Part shown: positions 18,209 through 28,683 of the stretch, in pieces
Layout of the letters: every line of letters starts with the position of its first letter
Position numbering within the stretch: the stretch's first letter is position 1
Origin: Roseiarcus sp963794655
GTDB taxonomy: Bacteria; Pseudomonadota; Alphaproteobacteria; Rhizobiales; Beijerinckiaceae
Assembly: GCA_963794655.1 (NCBI GenBank)
Contig: CAWCEV010000006.1
Location: 310,001-374,000 of the forward strand
DNA length: 64,000 nt
Direction: 5' to 3'
Position numbers and translations under genes: made by a program
Notes under the pieces: generated by a model
Database searches by the model: none
What the model was told of the DNA's origin: nothing
What the model saw: the letters and a program-made list of their open reading frames with translations, nothing else

Positions 18209-19117
18209 TCAGCTCCTCAGCACCACGCAGGCGCCGCCTGCAGCCTCGAGCGAGGCGCATAGCCGCTCGGCTTCGGGACGGTTTTGCGCCGGCAGCCGCA
18301 CCCGATAGAACGGACGGAAGCCGCGGCTTCTGACCACGGAGCCGAGCACGAACGGGTTCTTGCCGCCGACGACCGAATAGAAATCGTGCCGCACGCGCTC
18401 AAACGCGCGCATCGCCGACCCCCGCGAGAAACTGGCGGCGATCTGCACGCCCCATGGCGCGAACCAGCCCGAGACGATGGGCGAAACGCCCGGGGTCGTG
18501 CGCAGGGTGGCGACGAGGCTCAGGCACGACGGGCCCGCGGGCGCTGCAAGCTCGGGCGGGGTCGCGGTGCGCCAGTCCTCGGCGTTGTGGCCGGTGAGCG
18601 CGAGCACGTAGTCCTGGGTTTCGAACGGAAGCTGGCCCTTGTCGTCCAGCCATTTGTCGACCGCGGTTTCGCCAGCATTATAGGCTGCGGCTGCAAGGCC
18701 CAGATTGCCGAACTTTCGCACGAGTTCCGCGAGATATTTCGCCGACGCCGGAATCGCCGACGCGGGATCGAATGGATCGACGAGCCCCCGCGCGGACGCC
18801 GTGCCGGGCATGAACTGAGCGACGCCTTGCGCGCCTGCAGGGCTGACGGCGTCCGGCCTGAACGAGCTTTCGCGCCAGATCAGCTTGGTGAAATATCCGA
18901 CCGGCAGCCCCTCGGACTTGGCCGAGGTTTCGAGGATCCCGCAAAGGGTGGCGAGCGCATTGTCGGTCTCCGGGCCGGCGTCGGGCCTCGCCGGACCGCC
19001 GCCAAGCGAAAGCATGAACGCGGCGAGCGCAAACGCCATCCCCCTGACGAGCCCGTCTCGCCGCCGGGCGACGGTCCGAGACGCCAATGTCACCCCGATT
19101 CGCGTGCGGTGTTCCAC
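18209..19117 (-). CDS. Exported lytic transglycosylase (SLT domain)
   Basis: A 302-residue murein hydrolase cleaving the glycan backbone of peptidoglycan. It has a basic N-terminus and hydrophobic stretch MAFALAAFMLSLGGG (about residues 27-41), read as a signal peptide. The SLT domain follows (about 55-185), with the catalytic Glu in LIWRESSFRPDAVSP, GAQGVAQFMPGTA and LGLAAAAYNAGETAVDKW. The C-terminal third (about 215-302) ends in a beta-alpha-beta pattern with RVRLPAQNRPEAERLCASLEAAGGACVV, resembling a SPOR peptidoglycan-binding domain. The gene is convergent with the aldo/keto reductase and divergent from icd. Confidence 0.9.
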   Translation of the reverse strand: MEHRTRIGVTLASRTVARRRDGLVRGMAFALAAFMLSLGGGPARPDAGPETDNALATLCGILETSAKSEGLPVGYFTKLIWRESSFRPDAVSPAGAQGVAQFMPGTASARGLVDPFDPASAIPASAKYLAELVRKFGNLGLAAAAYNAGETAVDKWLDDKGQLPFETQDYVLALTGHNAEDWRTATPPELAAPAGPSCLSLVATLRTTPGVSPIVSGWFAPWGVQIAASFSRGSAMRAFERVRHDFYSVVGGKNPFVLGSVVRSRGFRPFYRVRLPAQNRPEAERLCASLEAAGGACVVLRS

Positions 19118-19236
19118 TCCCCCGGATTCTCATATGTTGTCGGCGCGCACAACAGCTTTGCCCTCCAAAGCGCCGGTGCTATAGGGGCGAAACGCGCCCG
19201 ACGCCGCGCCTCTCCCAACAACGAAAGTCCCCGCCG

Positions 19237-20451
19237 ATGCCCAAGATCAAGGTGAGCAACCCGGTTGTCGAGCTCGACGGCGACGAGATGACGCGGATCA
19301 TCTGGCATCTCATCCGCGACAAGCTGATCCACCCCTATCTCGACATCGACCTCAAGTATTTCGACCTCGCGGTCGAGAATCGCGACGCGACCAACGATCA
19401 GGTCACCATCGACGCCGCGGAGGCGATCAAGGCGCACGGCGTCGGCGTCAAATGCGCGACCATCACGCCCGACGAGGCGCGGGTCAAAGAGTTCCATCTC
19501 AAGGAAATGTGGAAGAGCCCGAACGGTACGATCCGCAACATTCTGGGCGGAGTCATCTTCCGCGAGCCGATCATTTGCAAGAACGTGCCGCGTCTGGTCC
19601 CGAGCTGGACCCAGCCGATCGTCATCGGCCGCCACGCCTATGGCGACCAATATCGCGCGACCGATTTTAAGGTTCCGGGCAAGGGCCGTCTCACCATTCG
19701 CTTCGAGGGCGAGGACGGCAAGGTGATCGAGCGGGAGGTGTTCAAGTTCCCGGGCGGCGGGGTCGCGATGTCGATGTACAATCTCGACGACTCGATCCGC
19801 GACTTCGCTCGCGCGTCGCTGAATTTCGGCCTGTTGCGCAAATATCCGGTCTATCTCTCGACCAAGAATACGATACTGAAAGCCTATGACGGACGCTTCA
19901 AGGATATCTTCCAGGAGGTCTACGACGCCGAGTTCAAGAGCCGGTTCCAGGCGCTCGGCATTACTTACGAGCATCGCCTCATCGACGATATGGTCGCTGC
20001 GGCGCTGAAATGGTCGGGCGGCTACGTGTGGGCGTGCAAGAACTACGACGGCGACGTGCAGTCGGACACCGTCGCGCAGGGCTTCGGCTCGCTCGGCCTC
20101 ATGACCAGCGTTCTCATGACCCCCGATGGGCGGACGGTCGAGGCCGAGGCGGCGCATGGAACCGTCACTCGCCACTACCGCGAACATCAGCAGGGGCGCC
20201 AGACCTCGACCAATTCGATCGCCTCGATCTTCGCCTGGACCCGCGGGCTCGCCCATCGCGCCAAGCTCGACGACAATCAGCCGCTGGCCAAATTCTCTTC
20301 CACCCTCGAGCGGGTGTGCGTCGACACGGTCGAGGCTGGGTTTATGACAAAGGACCTCGCGCTCCTGGTCGGCCCGCAGCAGCGTTGGCTCTCGACCGAG
20401 GGCTTTCTCGACAAGGTCGACGAGAATCTCAAGAAGGCGATGGCCGCCTGA
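19237..20451 (+). CDS. icd: NADP-dependent isocitrate dehydrogenase
   Basis: A 404-residue citric acid cycle enzyme oxidatively decarboxylating isocitrate to 2-oxoglutarate with NADP. The sequence is of the homodimeric, eukaryote-like class common in alphaproteobacteria: PVVELDGDEMTRIIWHLIRD, KSPNGTIRNILGGVIFREPI (substrate Ser and Arg residues), YDGRFKDIFQEVYD, YKNYDGDVQSD-like CKNYDGDVQSDTVAQGFGS and AAHGTVTRHYREH. Length equals the usual 404-406. The ATG sits in a weak ribosome-binding context. It is divergent from the lytic transglycosylase and convergent with alaS (24-base gap). Confidence 0.97.
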   Translation: MPKIKVSNPVVELDGDEMTRIIWHLIRDKLIHPYLDIDLKYFDLAVENRDATNDQVTIDAAEAIKAHGVGVKCATITPDEARVKEFHLKEMWKSPNGTIRNILGGVIFREPIICKNVPRLVPSWTQPIVIGRHAYGDQYRATDFKVPGKGRLTIRFEGEDGKVIEREVFKFPGGGVAMSMYNLDDSIRDFARASLNFGLLRKYPVYLSTKNTILKAYDGRFKDIFQEVYDAEFKSRFQALGITYEHRLIDDMVAAALKWSGGYVWACKNYDGDVQSDTVAQGFGSLGLMTSVLMTPDGRTVEAEAAHGTVTRHYREHQQGRQTSTNSIASIFAWTRGLAHRAKLDDNQPLAKFSSTLERVCVDTVEAGFMTKDLALLVGPQQRWLSTEGFLDKVDENLKKAMAA

Positions 20452-20475
20452 ACTCGCGTCCAGCGCGCTCCGGCT

Positions 20476-23145
20476 TCACGCCCCGGCCGCGCGGCGCAGG
20501 CCCTCTTCGACCGCCGCCAGCGCTTCGCGCGTCTTGGCGCCGTCGGGGCCGCCGGCCTGAGCCATGTCGGGGCGGCCGCCGCCGCCCTTGCCGCCGAGCG
20601 CCGCCGAGCCGAGCCGCACGAGCTCGACCGCGTTGAAACGGCTGGTGAGATCGGGGGTCACCGCGACGACGATGCTCGCCTTGCCGTCCTCGCTCGCAGC
20701 CGCAATCGCGACCACCCCGGAGCCGACGCTCTGCTTCGCCTCGTCGGCCAGCGATTTCAGGTCCTTCATGTCGACCCCGCTGACCGCGCGGGCGTAGAGC
20801 TTGACGCCGGCGACGTCGCGCGCCGCCCCGGCTTCCGGCGCGCCTCCGCCCATCGCGAGCTTGCGCCTCGCCTCGGCGAGTTCGCGCTCGAGCTTGCGTT
20901 TGTCGTCGATAAGCGCCTCCAGTCGTTCGGCCGCCTTGCCTCCCGGAGCCTTGAGGAGCCCGGCCACATCAGCAAGGCCGCGAGCATCGGCCTCAAGCCA
21001 CTTGCGCGCCTCGTTGCGCGTCTTGGCTTCGATGCGCCTCACGCCTGCGGCGTTCGCGCTCTCCCCGACGATGGTGATGAGACCGATGTCGCCGGTCCGG
21101 CGCACATGCGTTCCGCCGCAAAGCTCTATCGAATAGGTCCGCTCGTGGTTGTGGCCGTCGTCGATCTCGCCCATGCTGACGACGCGCACCTCGTCGCCAT
21201 ATTTCTCGCCGAACAAAGCACGGGCGCCAAGGTTTCGCGCGTCGTCGAGGCCCATGAGCCGCGTCGTCACCTCGGCGTTCTCAAGGACGATGCTGTTGGC
21301 GATGTCTTCGACTTGCTCGATTTCCGCGCGGGTGATCGGCTTCGGGTGGGCGAAATCGAACCTGAGCCGCTCCGGCGAAACGAGCGAGCCCTTCTGCGCC
21401 ACATGATCGCCGAGAACCATTCGCAGGGCCTCATGCAGGATATGGGTCGCCGAATGATTGGCGCGCGTCGCCGTGCGTGCGGCGTGGTCGACGGTGAGTT
21501 CGACCGACAGACCGACTCGCGCGGCGCCCTCCACGATGACGACGTCATGGACGACGAGATCGCCGAGCTTCTTGCGCGTGTCCGTGACCTCGGCGCGGAA
21601 ACCGGGCGCGGCAATTTCGCCGACATCGCCAACCTGGCCGCCGGCCTCGCCGTAGAACGGCGTCTGGTTGAGGATCAGCGATCCCCGTTCGCCTGCGCTG
21701 AGCGCCTCGACTTCGACGCCATCCTTCAAGATCGCGCGGATGACGCCCTCAGCTGTCTCGGTTTCATAGCCAAGGAACTCGGTCGCGCCGACCCGTTCGC
21801 GCAAGGCGTACCAGACCGTCTCGGTCGCCGCTTCGCCCGAGCCCGCCCAGGCGCGGCGCGCCTCGGCGCGTTGGCGCGCCATCGCGGTGTCGAACCCGGC
21901 GACGTCGACCGAGAGGCCGCGGGCGCGCAGCGCGTCCTGGGTCAGATCGAGTGGAAAGCCATAGGTGTCGTAGAGCCGGAACGCCGTCTCGCCGCTGAGC
22001 ACGCCGCCGCCATGCAGCGAGCGCGTCTCATCCTCGAGAATCGACAAGCCCCGCGCGAGCGTCGAGCGAAAGCGCGTCTCCTCGAGCTTTAGCGTTTCCG
22101 CGATGAGCGCCTCGGCCCGCACCAGCTCCGGGTAGGCCTGGCCCATTTCGCGGGTGAGAGCCGGGACAAGCCGCCACATCAGCGGGTCGCGGGCGCCCAG
22201 AAGCTGGGCATGGCGCATCGCCCGGCGCATTATGCGCCTGAGCACATAGCCGCGGCCCTCGTTCGACGGCAGCACCCCGTCGGCGACCAGGAAGGCGGAG
22301 GTGCGCAGATGGTCGGCAATGACTCGGTGGGAGGCGCGCTGGGGGCCGTCGGGATCGACGCCAGTGAGATCGGCGCTGGCGCGGATCAGCGCGCGAAAGA
22401 GGTCGATGTCGTAGTTGTCGTGCACTCCCTGAAGGACGGCGGCGATGCGCTCAAGGCCCATCCCGGTGTCGATTGATGGGCGCGGGAGATTGACCCGTTC
22501 GCCGCCCGGCAGGGTCTCGAACTGCATGAAGACCAGGTTCCAGATCTCAATGAAGCGATCGCCGTCAGCGTCCGCCGAGCCGGGCGGCCCGCCGGGGATG
22601 TGGTCGCCATGATCGTAGAAAATCTCCGAGCATGGACCACAGGGTCCGGTGTCGCCCATCGCCCAGAAATTGTCGCTGGTGGCGATGCGGATGATCCGCT
22701 CTTCGGGCAGAGCCGATATTTTCTTCCACAGATTGAACGCCTCGTCGTCGTCGTAATAGACGGTGACGGTTAGCTTCTGCGGCGGCAGGCCGAAATCCCG
22801 CGTGAGCAGTTTCCACGCGTATTCGATCGCGCGGTCCTTGAAATAGTCGCCAAACGAGAAGTTGCCGAGCATCTCGAAGAACGTGTGGTGGCGCGCGGTA
22901 TAGCCGACGTTGTCGAGATCGTTGTGTTTTCCCCCTGCGCGCACGCATTTCTGCGCCGTCGACGCCCGGACGTAAGGGCGTTTTTCGACCCCGGTGAACA
23001 CGTTCTTGAACTGCACCATGCCGGCGTTCGTGAACATCAGCGTCGGGTCGTTGCGCGGCACAAGCGCGCTCGAGGGAACGACTTCATGTCCGTTCCTAGC
23101 GAAGAACTCGAGGAAGTTTGATCGAATTTCGTTGACGCCGCTCAT
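20476..23145 (-). CDS. alaS: Alanyl-tRNA synthetase
   Basis: An 889-residue enzyme charging tRNA-Ala. The N-terminal class II catalytic domain has NEIRSNFLEFFARNGHEVVPSS, DPTLMFTNAGMVQFK, RHHTFFEMLGNFSFGDYFK and GPCGPCSEIFYDHG. The editing domain carries zinc-ligand motifs SATHILHEAL and LCGGTHV. The C-terminal DHHA1-like region includes the glycine-rich GGKGGGGRPDMAQAGG before a short tail. Length is standard (about 875-890). It lies upstream of nothing on its strand but downstream of recA (same strand, 243-base gap), the common alphaproteobacterial recA-alaS order. Confidence 0.97.
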   Translation of the reverse strand: MSGVNEIRSNFLEFFARNGHEVVPSSALVPRNDPTLMFTNAGMVQFKNVFTGVEKRPYVRASTAQKCVRAGGKHNDLDNVGYTARHHTFFEMLGNFSFGDYFKDRAIEYAWKLLTRDFGLPPQKLTVTVYYDDDEAFNLWKKISALPEERIIRIATSDNFWAMGDTGPCGPCSEIFYDHGDHIPGGPPGSADADGDRFIEIWNLVFMQFETLPGGERVNLPRPSIDTGMGLERIAAVLQGVHDNYDIDLFRALIRASADLTGVDPDGPQRASHRVIADHLRTSAFLVADGVLPSNEGRGYVLRRIMRRAMRHAQLLGARDPLMWRLVPALTREMGQAYPELVRAEALIAETLKLEETRFRSTLARGLSILEDETRSLHGGGVLSGETAFRLYDTYGFPLDLTQDALRARGLSVDVAGFDTAMARQRAEARRAWAGSGEAATETVWYALRERVGATEFLGYETETAEGVIRAILKDGVEVEALSAGERGSLILNQTPFYGEAGGQVGDVGEIAAPGFRAEVTDTRKKLGDLVVHDVVIVEGAARVGLSVELTVDHAARTATRANHSATHILHEALRMVLGDHVAQKGSLVSPERLRFDFAHPKPITRAEIEQVEDIANSIVLENAEVTTRLMGLDDARNLGARALFGEKYGDEVRVVSMGEIDDGHNHERTYSIELCGGTHVRRTGDIGLITIVGESANAAGVRRIEAKTRNEARKWLEADARGLADVAGLLKAPGGKAAERLEALIDDKRKLERELAEARRKLAMGGGAPEAGAARDVAGVKLYARAVSGVDMKDLKSLADEAKQSVGSGVVAIAAASEDGKASIVVAVTPDLTSRFNAVELVRLGSAALGGKGGGGRPDMAQAGGPDGAKTREALAAVEEGLRRAAGA

Positions 23146-23258
23146 CTACGCCCGTCGCTCTGAACCGGATGCCGCTTGGATTGCGCGTTCTAGAGCAAGG
23201 CCGTCAAAAGCGCCAACGGGAAACAGAGCCGGATCATCGGCACGGCGTCAACGAAAGC

Positions 23259-23299
23259 GGCGGCGCGAGAACGGCGGGAGGAACCGCTCTCGCGCCGCC
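23259..23299 (-). terminator. Strong hairpin between recA and alaS
   Basis: A perfect 12-bp inverted repeat: GGCGGCGCGAGA (23259-23270) and TCTCGCGCCGCC (23288-23299) with a 17-base loop that itself can pair CGG with CCG. It lies about 90 bases downstream of the recA stop and 114 bases before alaS. There is no long T tract, so it may be a partial terminator or an mRNA-stabilising element. Confidence 0.5.
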
Positions 23300-23388
23300 C
23301 CGGACGCGCGAAGACCTGAGGCTTTCCGGGCGGATGGACCCGCCGCCGATGGCGAGGGGACGCGAGGCTGGCCCAAAAGGAAAGCGGT

Positions 23389-24468
<1,080 letters not shown>

Positions 24469-24543
24469 AACCATCGTCCTTCTCTCACGGGCAGCATCCG
24501 ATCCGCAATCGCGGTTTTGCTCACCCCCGCTGATGGCCGGAGT

Positions 24544-24558
24544 GTACATGATTTGTTC
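24544..24558 (-). promoter_or_regulatory. LexA (SOS) box candidate upstream of recA
   Basis: GTAC-N7-GTTC, one mismatch from the alphaproteobacterial SOS box GTTC-N7-GTTC, located 76-90 bases upstream of the preferred recA start. Two more GTTC words follow at 24569 and 24583, at 14-base steps, which is not the canonical spacing. The location supports an operator; the mismatch limits confidence. Confidence 0.4.
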
Positions 24559-24690
24559 TCAAGCGCAAGTTCTATTATTTTTGTTCTCGCCGAGAAATAG
24601 CGTCGGCACATACCAACCGCACTTTGAACGCCACGACAGAGAAACGGGTGGTGCATCCGATGATTGTCAAGAAAGGACAAAACTGTCGCG

Positions 24691-25440
24691 CTAGATCTGG
24701 GCTGAACCACCGTCGACAAAGAGTTCGCTGCCGGTGACAAATCTACTTTCGTCCGAAGCGAGGAAGAGAGCTGCGTTGGCCGTCTCATCCGGATCGCCCA
24801 GGCGCCCCAATGGCGTAGTCGCCTCTGTGAGCCTGATCATCTGAGAGTGCGCATCTTCCGAGGAGGAGAGGGCGTGCCAGCCGGGGGTCGAGGTGGCGCC
24901 CGGCGTGAGCACGTTGACGCGAATCTTCCGGGGCGCGAGGTCGAGGATCCAGCTCCGTGCGAAACTGCGTATCGCCGCCTTGCTGGCGCTATAAACGCTG
25001 AAGGCTGGGATACCTGTCGAAGCGGCTGTGGAGCCGGTCAGGATGATCGAGCCGCCATCCCTGAGGAGCGGCAGCGCCTTCTGGACCGTAAAGAGGGTCC
25101 CTTTCACGTTGATCGCAAAAGTTCGGTCTATATGGTCTTCCGTAATCTCGCCGAGCGCGGCGAACTCGCCGACGCCGGCGTTCGCGAACAGAATGTCGAT
25201 CGCGCCAGCCTCATTCTTGACCACGGCGAAGAGTCGGTCGAGATCGGCCGGGTTCGCGACATCGCCCGCGACCCCGCGCGCATCGTGCCCCACTTCGATA
25301 ACCGCCGCCTGGAGTTCCTTCTTGCGCCGGCCGGTCATGAACACCCGGGCGCCTTCCGCTGCAAATCGCTTCGCGGTCGCGAGGCCGATGCCGCTATTGG
25401 CGCCGGTGATCACGGCGACCTTTCCTTCAAGCCTCGGCAT
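24691..25440 (-). CDS. Short-chain dehydrogenase/reductase (SDR)
   Basis: A 249-residue Rossmann-fold NAD(P)-dependent oxidoreductase. It shows cofactor motif TGANSGIG (residues about 12-19), the NAG strand motif ILFANAGVGEF, catalytic Ser in LTGSTAAST, YxxxK as YSASK and the C-terminal TGSELFVDGG of classical SDRs. The basic TGRRKKE after strand 2 suggests NADP preference. The start ATG at 25440 is placed at the first residues of homology (MPRLEGKVAVIT). It is the last gene of a minus-strand cluster with a metallo-beta-lactamase-fold protein 47 bases upstream. The substrate is unknown. Confidence 0.93.
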   Translation of the reverse strand: MPRLEGKVAVITGANSGIGLATAKRFAAEGARVFMTGRRKKELQAAVIEVGHDARGVAGDVANPADLDRLFAVVKNEAGAIDILFANAGVGEFAALGEITEDHIDRTFAINVKGTLFTVQKALPLLRDGGSIILTGSTAASTGIPAFSVYSASKAAIRSFARSWILDLAPRKIRVNVLTPGATSTPGWHALSSSEDAHSQMIRLTEATTPLGRLGDPDETANAALFLASDESRFVTGSELFVDGGSAQI

Positions 25441-25487
25441 CGTAAACTCTCGCTCCTGCTTGTCTGCGCCGACGCGCCTTCGAAATT

Positions 25488-26459
25488 TCACACGCCTTCG
25501 TAGACCAGCCTGGTGAAGAAGCCGGGATCGATCACCCAATTGCCGAACTTCGCGTCGAAGGCAGCCGTGGGTTTCGCCGCGACCGTCTCGTCTCGCGATC
25601 TGCCCTGCCGTTTGAGCGCCGCGACATTGTCGCGGACTCCGACCAGCATGTCGCGAAATTCCTGAAGCTCCGCCTTGTTGCTGACGGGATGTCCGTGTCC
25701 AGGAATGATCGTGGTCTTGTCGGTCGTCGCCGCAAGGTTGGCGTCCGACGCGGCGATCATGCCGTCGATGCTGCCCCCGGTCGAATAGTCGATGAACGGA
25801 TAGACGCCACTCCAGAACGTGTCGCCGACATGCACGACATCCGCTTCCGTAAAACTGACAGAAATGTCGCTGTCGGTGTGGGCGGGACTGTAGTGCTTCA
25901 GGTGGATCGACTGCCCGTTGAGGCTCAGGGCGAGCTCGCTGGCGAAAACTTCGCTCGGGAGCCCGTTCGGCGGTGGAGGAACGAAATTGTAGTCCCAATC
26001 GGCGACGCGCTGAACATGCGCCAGAAACCCGAGAGTGTTTTCCTGTGCGATGATCTTCGCGCCGACCGAATTCAACCACGCGTTGCCGTCGGTGTGGTCG
26101 AAGTGCCAGTGCGTGTTGATGAGGTGGGTGACTGGATCGGCGCTGAGACTGGCGAGCGCGCTGGTGACTTGAGGTCGAGAGACGCCGATACCTGCGTCGA
26201 CGAGCATCTTGCCGTCGGCGCCGGTCAGGACGGCTACGTTTCCCCCGGAGCCTTCAAGCACGCTGATGTTGTCGCGCAGCTTATGGACGACGATCGGTGA
26301 AACCGCGGCGCTGTCCTTGATCAGACTGACGAGGCCGCGCGCCTCGGCATATGCGGCGCGCGGCGAAAGCCATGCTCCCGCTGCGGTAAAGGTCGCTCCC
26401 CCGACGCAGCAGAGACAGAAATTGCGCCGAGAAAGTCCTTTGCGTTGCGCCAAACTCAT
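25488..26459 (-). CDS. Tat-exported metallo-beta-lactamase-fold hydrolase
   Basis: A 323-residue hydrolase with a twin-arginine signal (SRRNF at residues 10-14, hydrophobic stretch, then AYAEA) and therefore probably periplasmic. The metal-binding motif THWHFDHTDG lies at about 116-125, with further ligands in SPAHTDSDIS, HVGDTFW and IIPGHGHPV. The layout is like quinoprotein relay or class B-like hydrolases rather than a confirmed beta-lactamase. It sits in a cluster with an SDR and two alpha/beta hydrolases divergent from a LysR regulator. The substrate is not known. Confidence 0.9.
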   Translation of the reverse strand: MSLAQRKGLSRRNFCLCCVGGATFTAAGAWLSPRAAYAEARGLVSLIKDSAAVSPIVVHKLRDNISVLEGSGGNVAVLTGADGKMLVDAGIGVSRPQVTSALASLSADPVTHLINTHWHFDHTDGNAWLNSVGAKIIAQENTLGFLAHVQRVADWDYNFVPPPPNGLPSEVFASELALSLNGQSIHLKHYSPAHTDSDISVSFTEADVVHVGDTFWSGVYPFIDYSTGGSIDGMIAASDANLAATTDKTTIIPGHGHPVSNKAELQEFRDMLVGVRDNVAALKRQGRSRDETVAAKPTAAFDAKFGNWVIDPGFFTRLVYEGV

Positions 26460-26544
26460 CGTGTCCTCCGTTCAGCCTCGGGCGGGCATGGCCGACCGGA
26501 AACCGCATATAAACCCGGACTTGTGCTCCGGGCGCCGCCTGGAG

Positions 26545-27537
26545 TCATTTCGCGACGAGTTTTCGGCACAGGAAATCGCGGATCAATGGAGCCATCTCGT
26601 CGAGTTTGTCTTCGAGCGCGAAGTGCCCGGTGTCGAGGAGATGCAGTTCCGCATCGGGGAGATCGCGGAGGTACGGCGTGGCGCCGTCGGCGGGAAAGAT
26701 CTTGTCGTTCTTACCCCAGACGATCAGGGTCGGCGGCTTCCGCTGGCGAAAGAATGCCTGGAATTGCGGATAAAGCGGGACATTCGTTCCGTAGTCGAGG
26801 AAGAGATCGAGCTGAATGTCCTTGTTGCCCGGCCGATCGAGCAGCGGCTGGTCATGACCCCAATTGTCGGGATCAATCCTTGTGACGTCCGCGACGCCGT
26901 CGGTGTACTGGAACTTGGTGGTCTCCGGCGCGATCAGAACGCCGATCGCGGCGCGATGAGCCTCCGAACCGTCGGCCCAATAGGCCTTGATCGGATCCCA
27001 AAACGCCTTCAGGCCCTCCTCGTAGGCGTTGCCGTTCTGGATGATGAGGGCCGTCACGCGTTCTGGATGTTTGAGCGCCAGCCGATACCCGACCGGCGCG
27101 CCGTAATCCATGAGGTAGATCGCATAGTCCTTCACGCTGAGCTGAGTGAGCATACCGTCGATGAGGTCGGCGTAGTGGCCGAACGTGTAGGCGAAGGTCT
27201 TGTGATCGGGGGCAGCGCTCTCCCCAAAGCCCGGATAGTCGGGCGCGATGACATGGAAGCGATCTGCAAGCAGGGGAGTCAGGTTGCGGAACATGTGCGA
27301 CGACGTCGGAAATCCATGCAGCAGAAGCACAGTCGGCGCGTCCGCCGGTCCGGCTTCACGATAGAAGATATCGACGCCATCGACCTTGAGTGTGCGGTAA
27401 TGGACGACAGGGATCGGCGCTCGATCCGGCGCCGCGCAGGTCGCTGCGTCCGCTGCTCGGGAAGGCGGAGCCACGGGGACGGAGGCGAGCAGCGCCCCAA
27501 AAGCGAGGGCAGCGTGTCGGATCGAAGCGGATGTCAC
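26545..27537 (-). CDS. Exported alpha/beta hydrolase (epoxide hydrolase/dehalogenase type)
   Basis: A 330-residue protein. The GTG at 27537 is preferred because CGGAGAG precedes it and it places a signal peptide (HAALAFGALLASVPVAPPSRAADA) at the N-terminus. The mature part has the oxyanion-hole motif LLLHGFPTSSH, PDYPGFGES, a nucleophile-elbow with Asp (YLMDYGAPVG), which points to the epoxide hydrolase/haloalkane dehalogenase branch, and the catalytic His in LDTGHFALED. It probably acts in the periplasm. It is followed by the SDR and MBL genes and preceded by another hydrolase 37 bases away, implying one operon. Confidence 0.9.
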   Translation of the reverse strand: MTSASIRHAALAFGALLASVPVAPPSRAADAATCAAPDRAPIPVVHYRTLKVDGVDIFYREAGPADAPTVLLLHGFPTSSHMFRNLTPLLADRFHVIAPDYPGFGESAAPDHKTFAYTFGHYADLIDGMLTQLSVKDYAIYLMDYGAPVGYRLALKHPERVTALIIQNGNAYEEGLKAFWDPIKAYWADGSEAHRAAIGVLIAPETTKFQYTDGVADVTRIDPDNWGHDQPLLDRPGNKDIQLDLFLDYGTNVPLYPQFQAFFRQRKPPTLIVWGKNDKIFPADGATPYLRDLPDAELHLLDTGHFALEDKLDEMAPLIRDFLCRKLVAK

Positions 27538-27574
27538 GGGTCTCTCCGAAAGCTGAAAAGGGGGAGCGCCACGA

Positions 27575-28399
27575 TCAAGCCTTAAAGAAAGCAAGCAGAT
27601 CGGCGTTGATAACTTCGGCCTGCGTGGTTGGCATGCCGTGCGGAAAATCCTTGTAAGTCTTCAACGTGCCGTTCTTGAGCAGCTTCGTGGATAGCGGGCC
27701 AGCGGCGACGTAAGGAACGATTTGGTCGTCCTCGCTGTGCATGACCAGCACCGGCGCCTTGATCTTCTTCAGGTCCTCGGTGAAGTCGGTCTGCGAGAAG
27801 GCGACGATGCCGTCGTAATGGGCCTTGGCGCCTCCGGTCATGCCCTGCCGCCACCAGTTGGCGATGACCGCTTCCGAGGGCTTTGCGCCGGGGCGATTGA
27901 ATCCATAGAAAGGCCCAGAGGCCACGTCGCGATAGAACTGAGAACGGCCAGCCGCCAGCGCCGCCTGGTATCCGTCGAACACTTCTTTTGGCAACCCGTT
28001 GGAGTTGGCTGCGGTCTTCACCATCAATGGCGGCACCGCGCTGATGATCGCCGCCTTCGCCACCCGGCTCTCGCCGTGCCGCGCGAGATATCGAACAACT
28101 TCTCCGCCGCCAGTCGAATGGCCGACGTGGATGACGTTGTTGAGATCGAGGTGCGCCGTAACCGCCGCGAGGTCATCGGCGTAATGATCCATGTCGTGAC
28201 CGTCGCCTGTCTGAGTCGACCGTCCGTGACCTCGGCGATCATGCGCGATGACGCGATAGCCATGATTGAGAAAAAACAGCATCTGCGCGTCCCAGTCGTC
28301 GGCCGAAAGCGGCCAGCCGTGGCTGAAGACGATGGGCTGACCTTTGCCCCAGTCCTTGTAGAAAATCTCTACTCCTTCTTTTGTCGTGACCATGCTCAT
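27575..28399 (-). CDS. Alpha/beta hydrolase (non-heme chloroperoxidase-like)
   Basis: A 274-residue cytosolic alpha/beta hydrolase. It begins VTTKEGVEIFYKDWGKGQPIVFSHGWPLS, with HDRRGHGRS, the nucleophile elbow GHSTGGGEV, acidic residue in MHSEDDQIVP and catalytic His in FPHGMP. These match the cofactor-free haloperoxidase/esterase group (perhydrolase side activity). The ATG at 28399 is chosen because AAGGAG lies seven bases upstream; a second ATG two codons later is possible. It is the first gene of the minus-strand cluster and is divergent from the LysR gene (284-base gap), which probably controls it. Confidence 0.93.
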   Translation of the reverse strand: MSMVTTKEGVEIFYKDWGKGQPIVFSHGWPLSADDWDAQMLFFLNHGYRVIAHDRRGHGRSTQTGDGHDMDHYADDLAAVTAHLDLNNVIHVGHSTGGGEVVRYLARHGESRVAKAAIISAVPPLMVKTAANSNGLPKEVFDGYQAALAAGRSQFYRDVASGPFYGFNRPGAKPSEAVIANWWRQGMTGGAKAHYDGIVAFSQTDFTEDLKKIKAPVLVMHSEDDQIVPYVAAGPLSTKLLKNGTLKTYKDFPHGMPTTQAEVINADLLAFFKA

Positions 28400-28683
28400 C
28401 GCGCGCTCCTTCGGGTGCACTCTCAGACAGGACGGGACACTATTGGGTGATGCGGCGGCCGCGCGACCGCGAGTCCACTGGCTTTTCAGGTCGAACGACT
28501 TGCCTTCGCCCTGACGGAATATGGCAACGTGTTTTGTAATCAGCTTACCGACGTGCGCCTATACCAAGCGATGCATGAGCTTAAAACTTACACGACCGCG
28601 GCGGGTGTACTCTGTTGCGGCGCCGCGGTGTAGTCGGCATAATCGGAAAACAACTTTTCAAGGTCCGGAAAGAACGGCTCCCC

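Noticed and set aside
19090..20256. A 388-residue frame opposite icd.
   Set aside because: It is an antisense shadow, with composition biased to Ala, Arg and Asp and no motifs.
21106..22092. A 328-residue plus-strand frame opposite alaS.
   Set aside because: It is antisense to clear synthetase motifs and has no family signature.
26209..27585. A 458-residue plus-strand frame opposite the two hydrolases.
   Set aside because: The minus-strand genes have catalytic motifs and ribosome-binding sites; this frame has neither.
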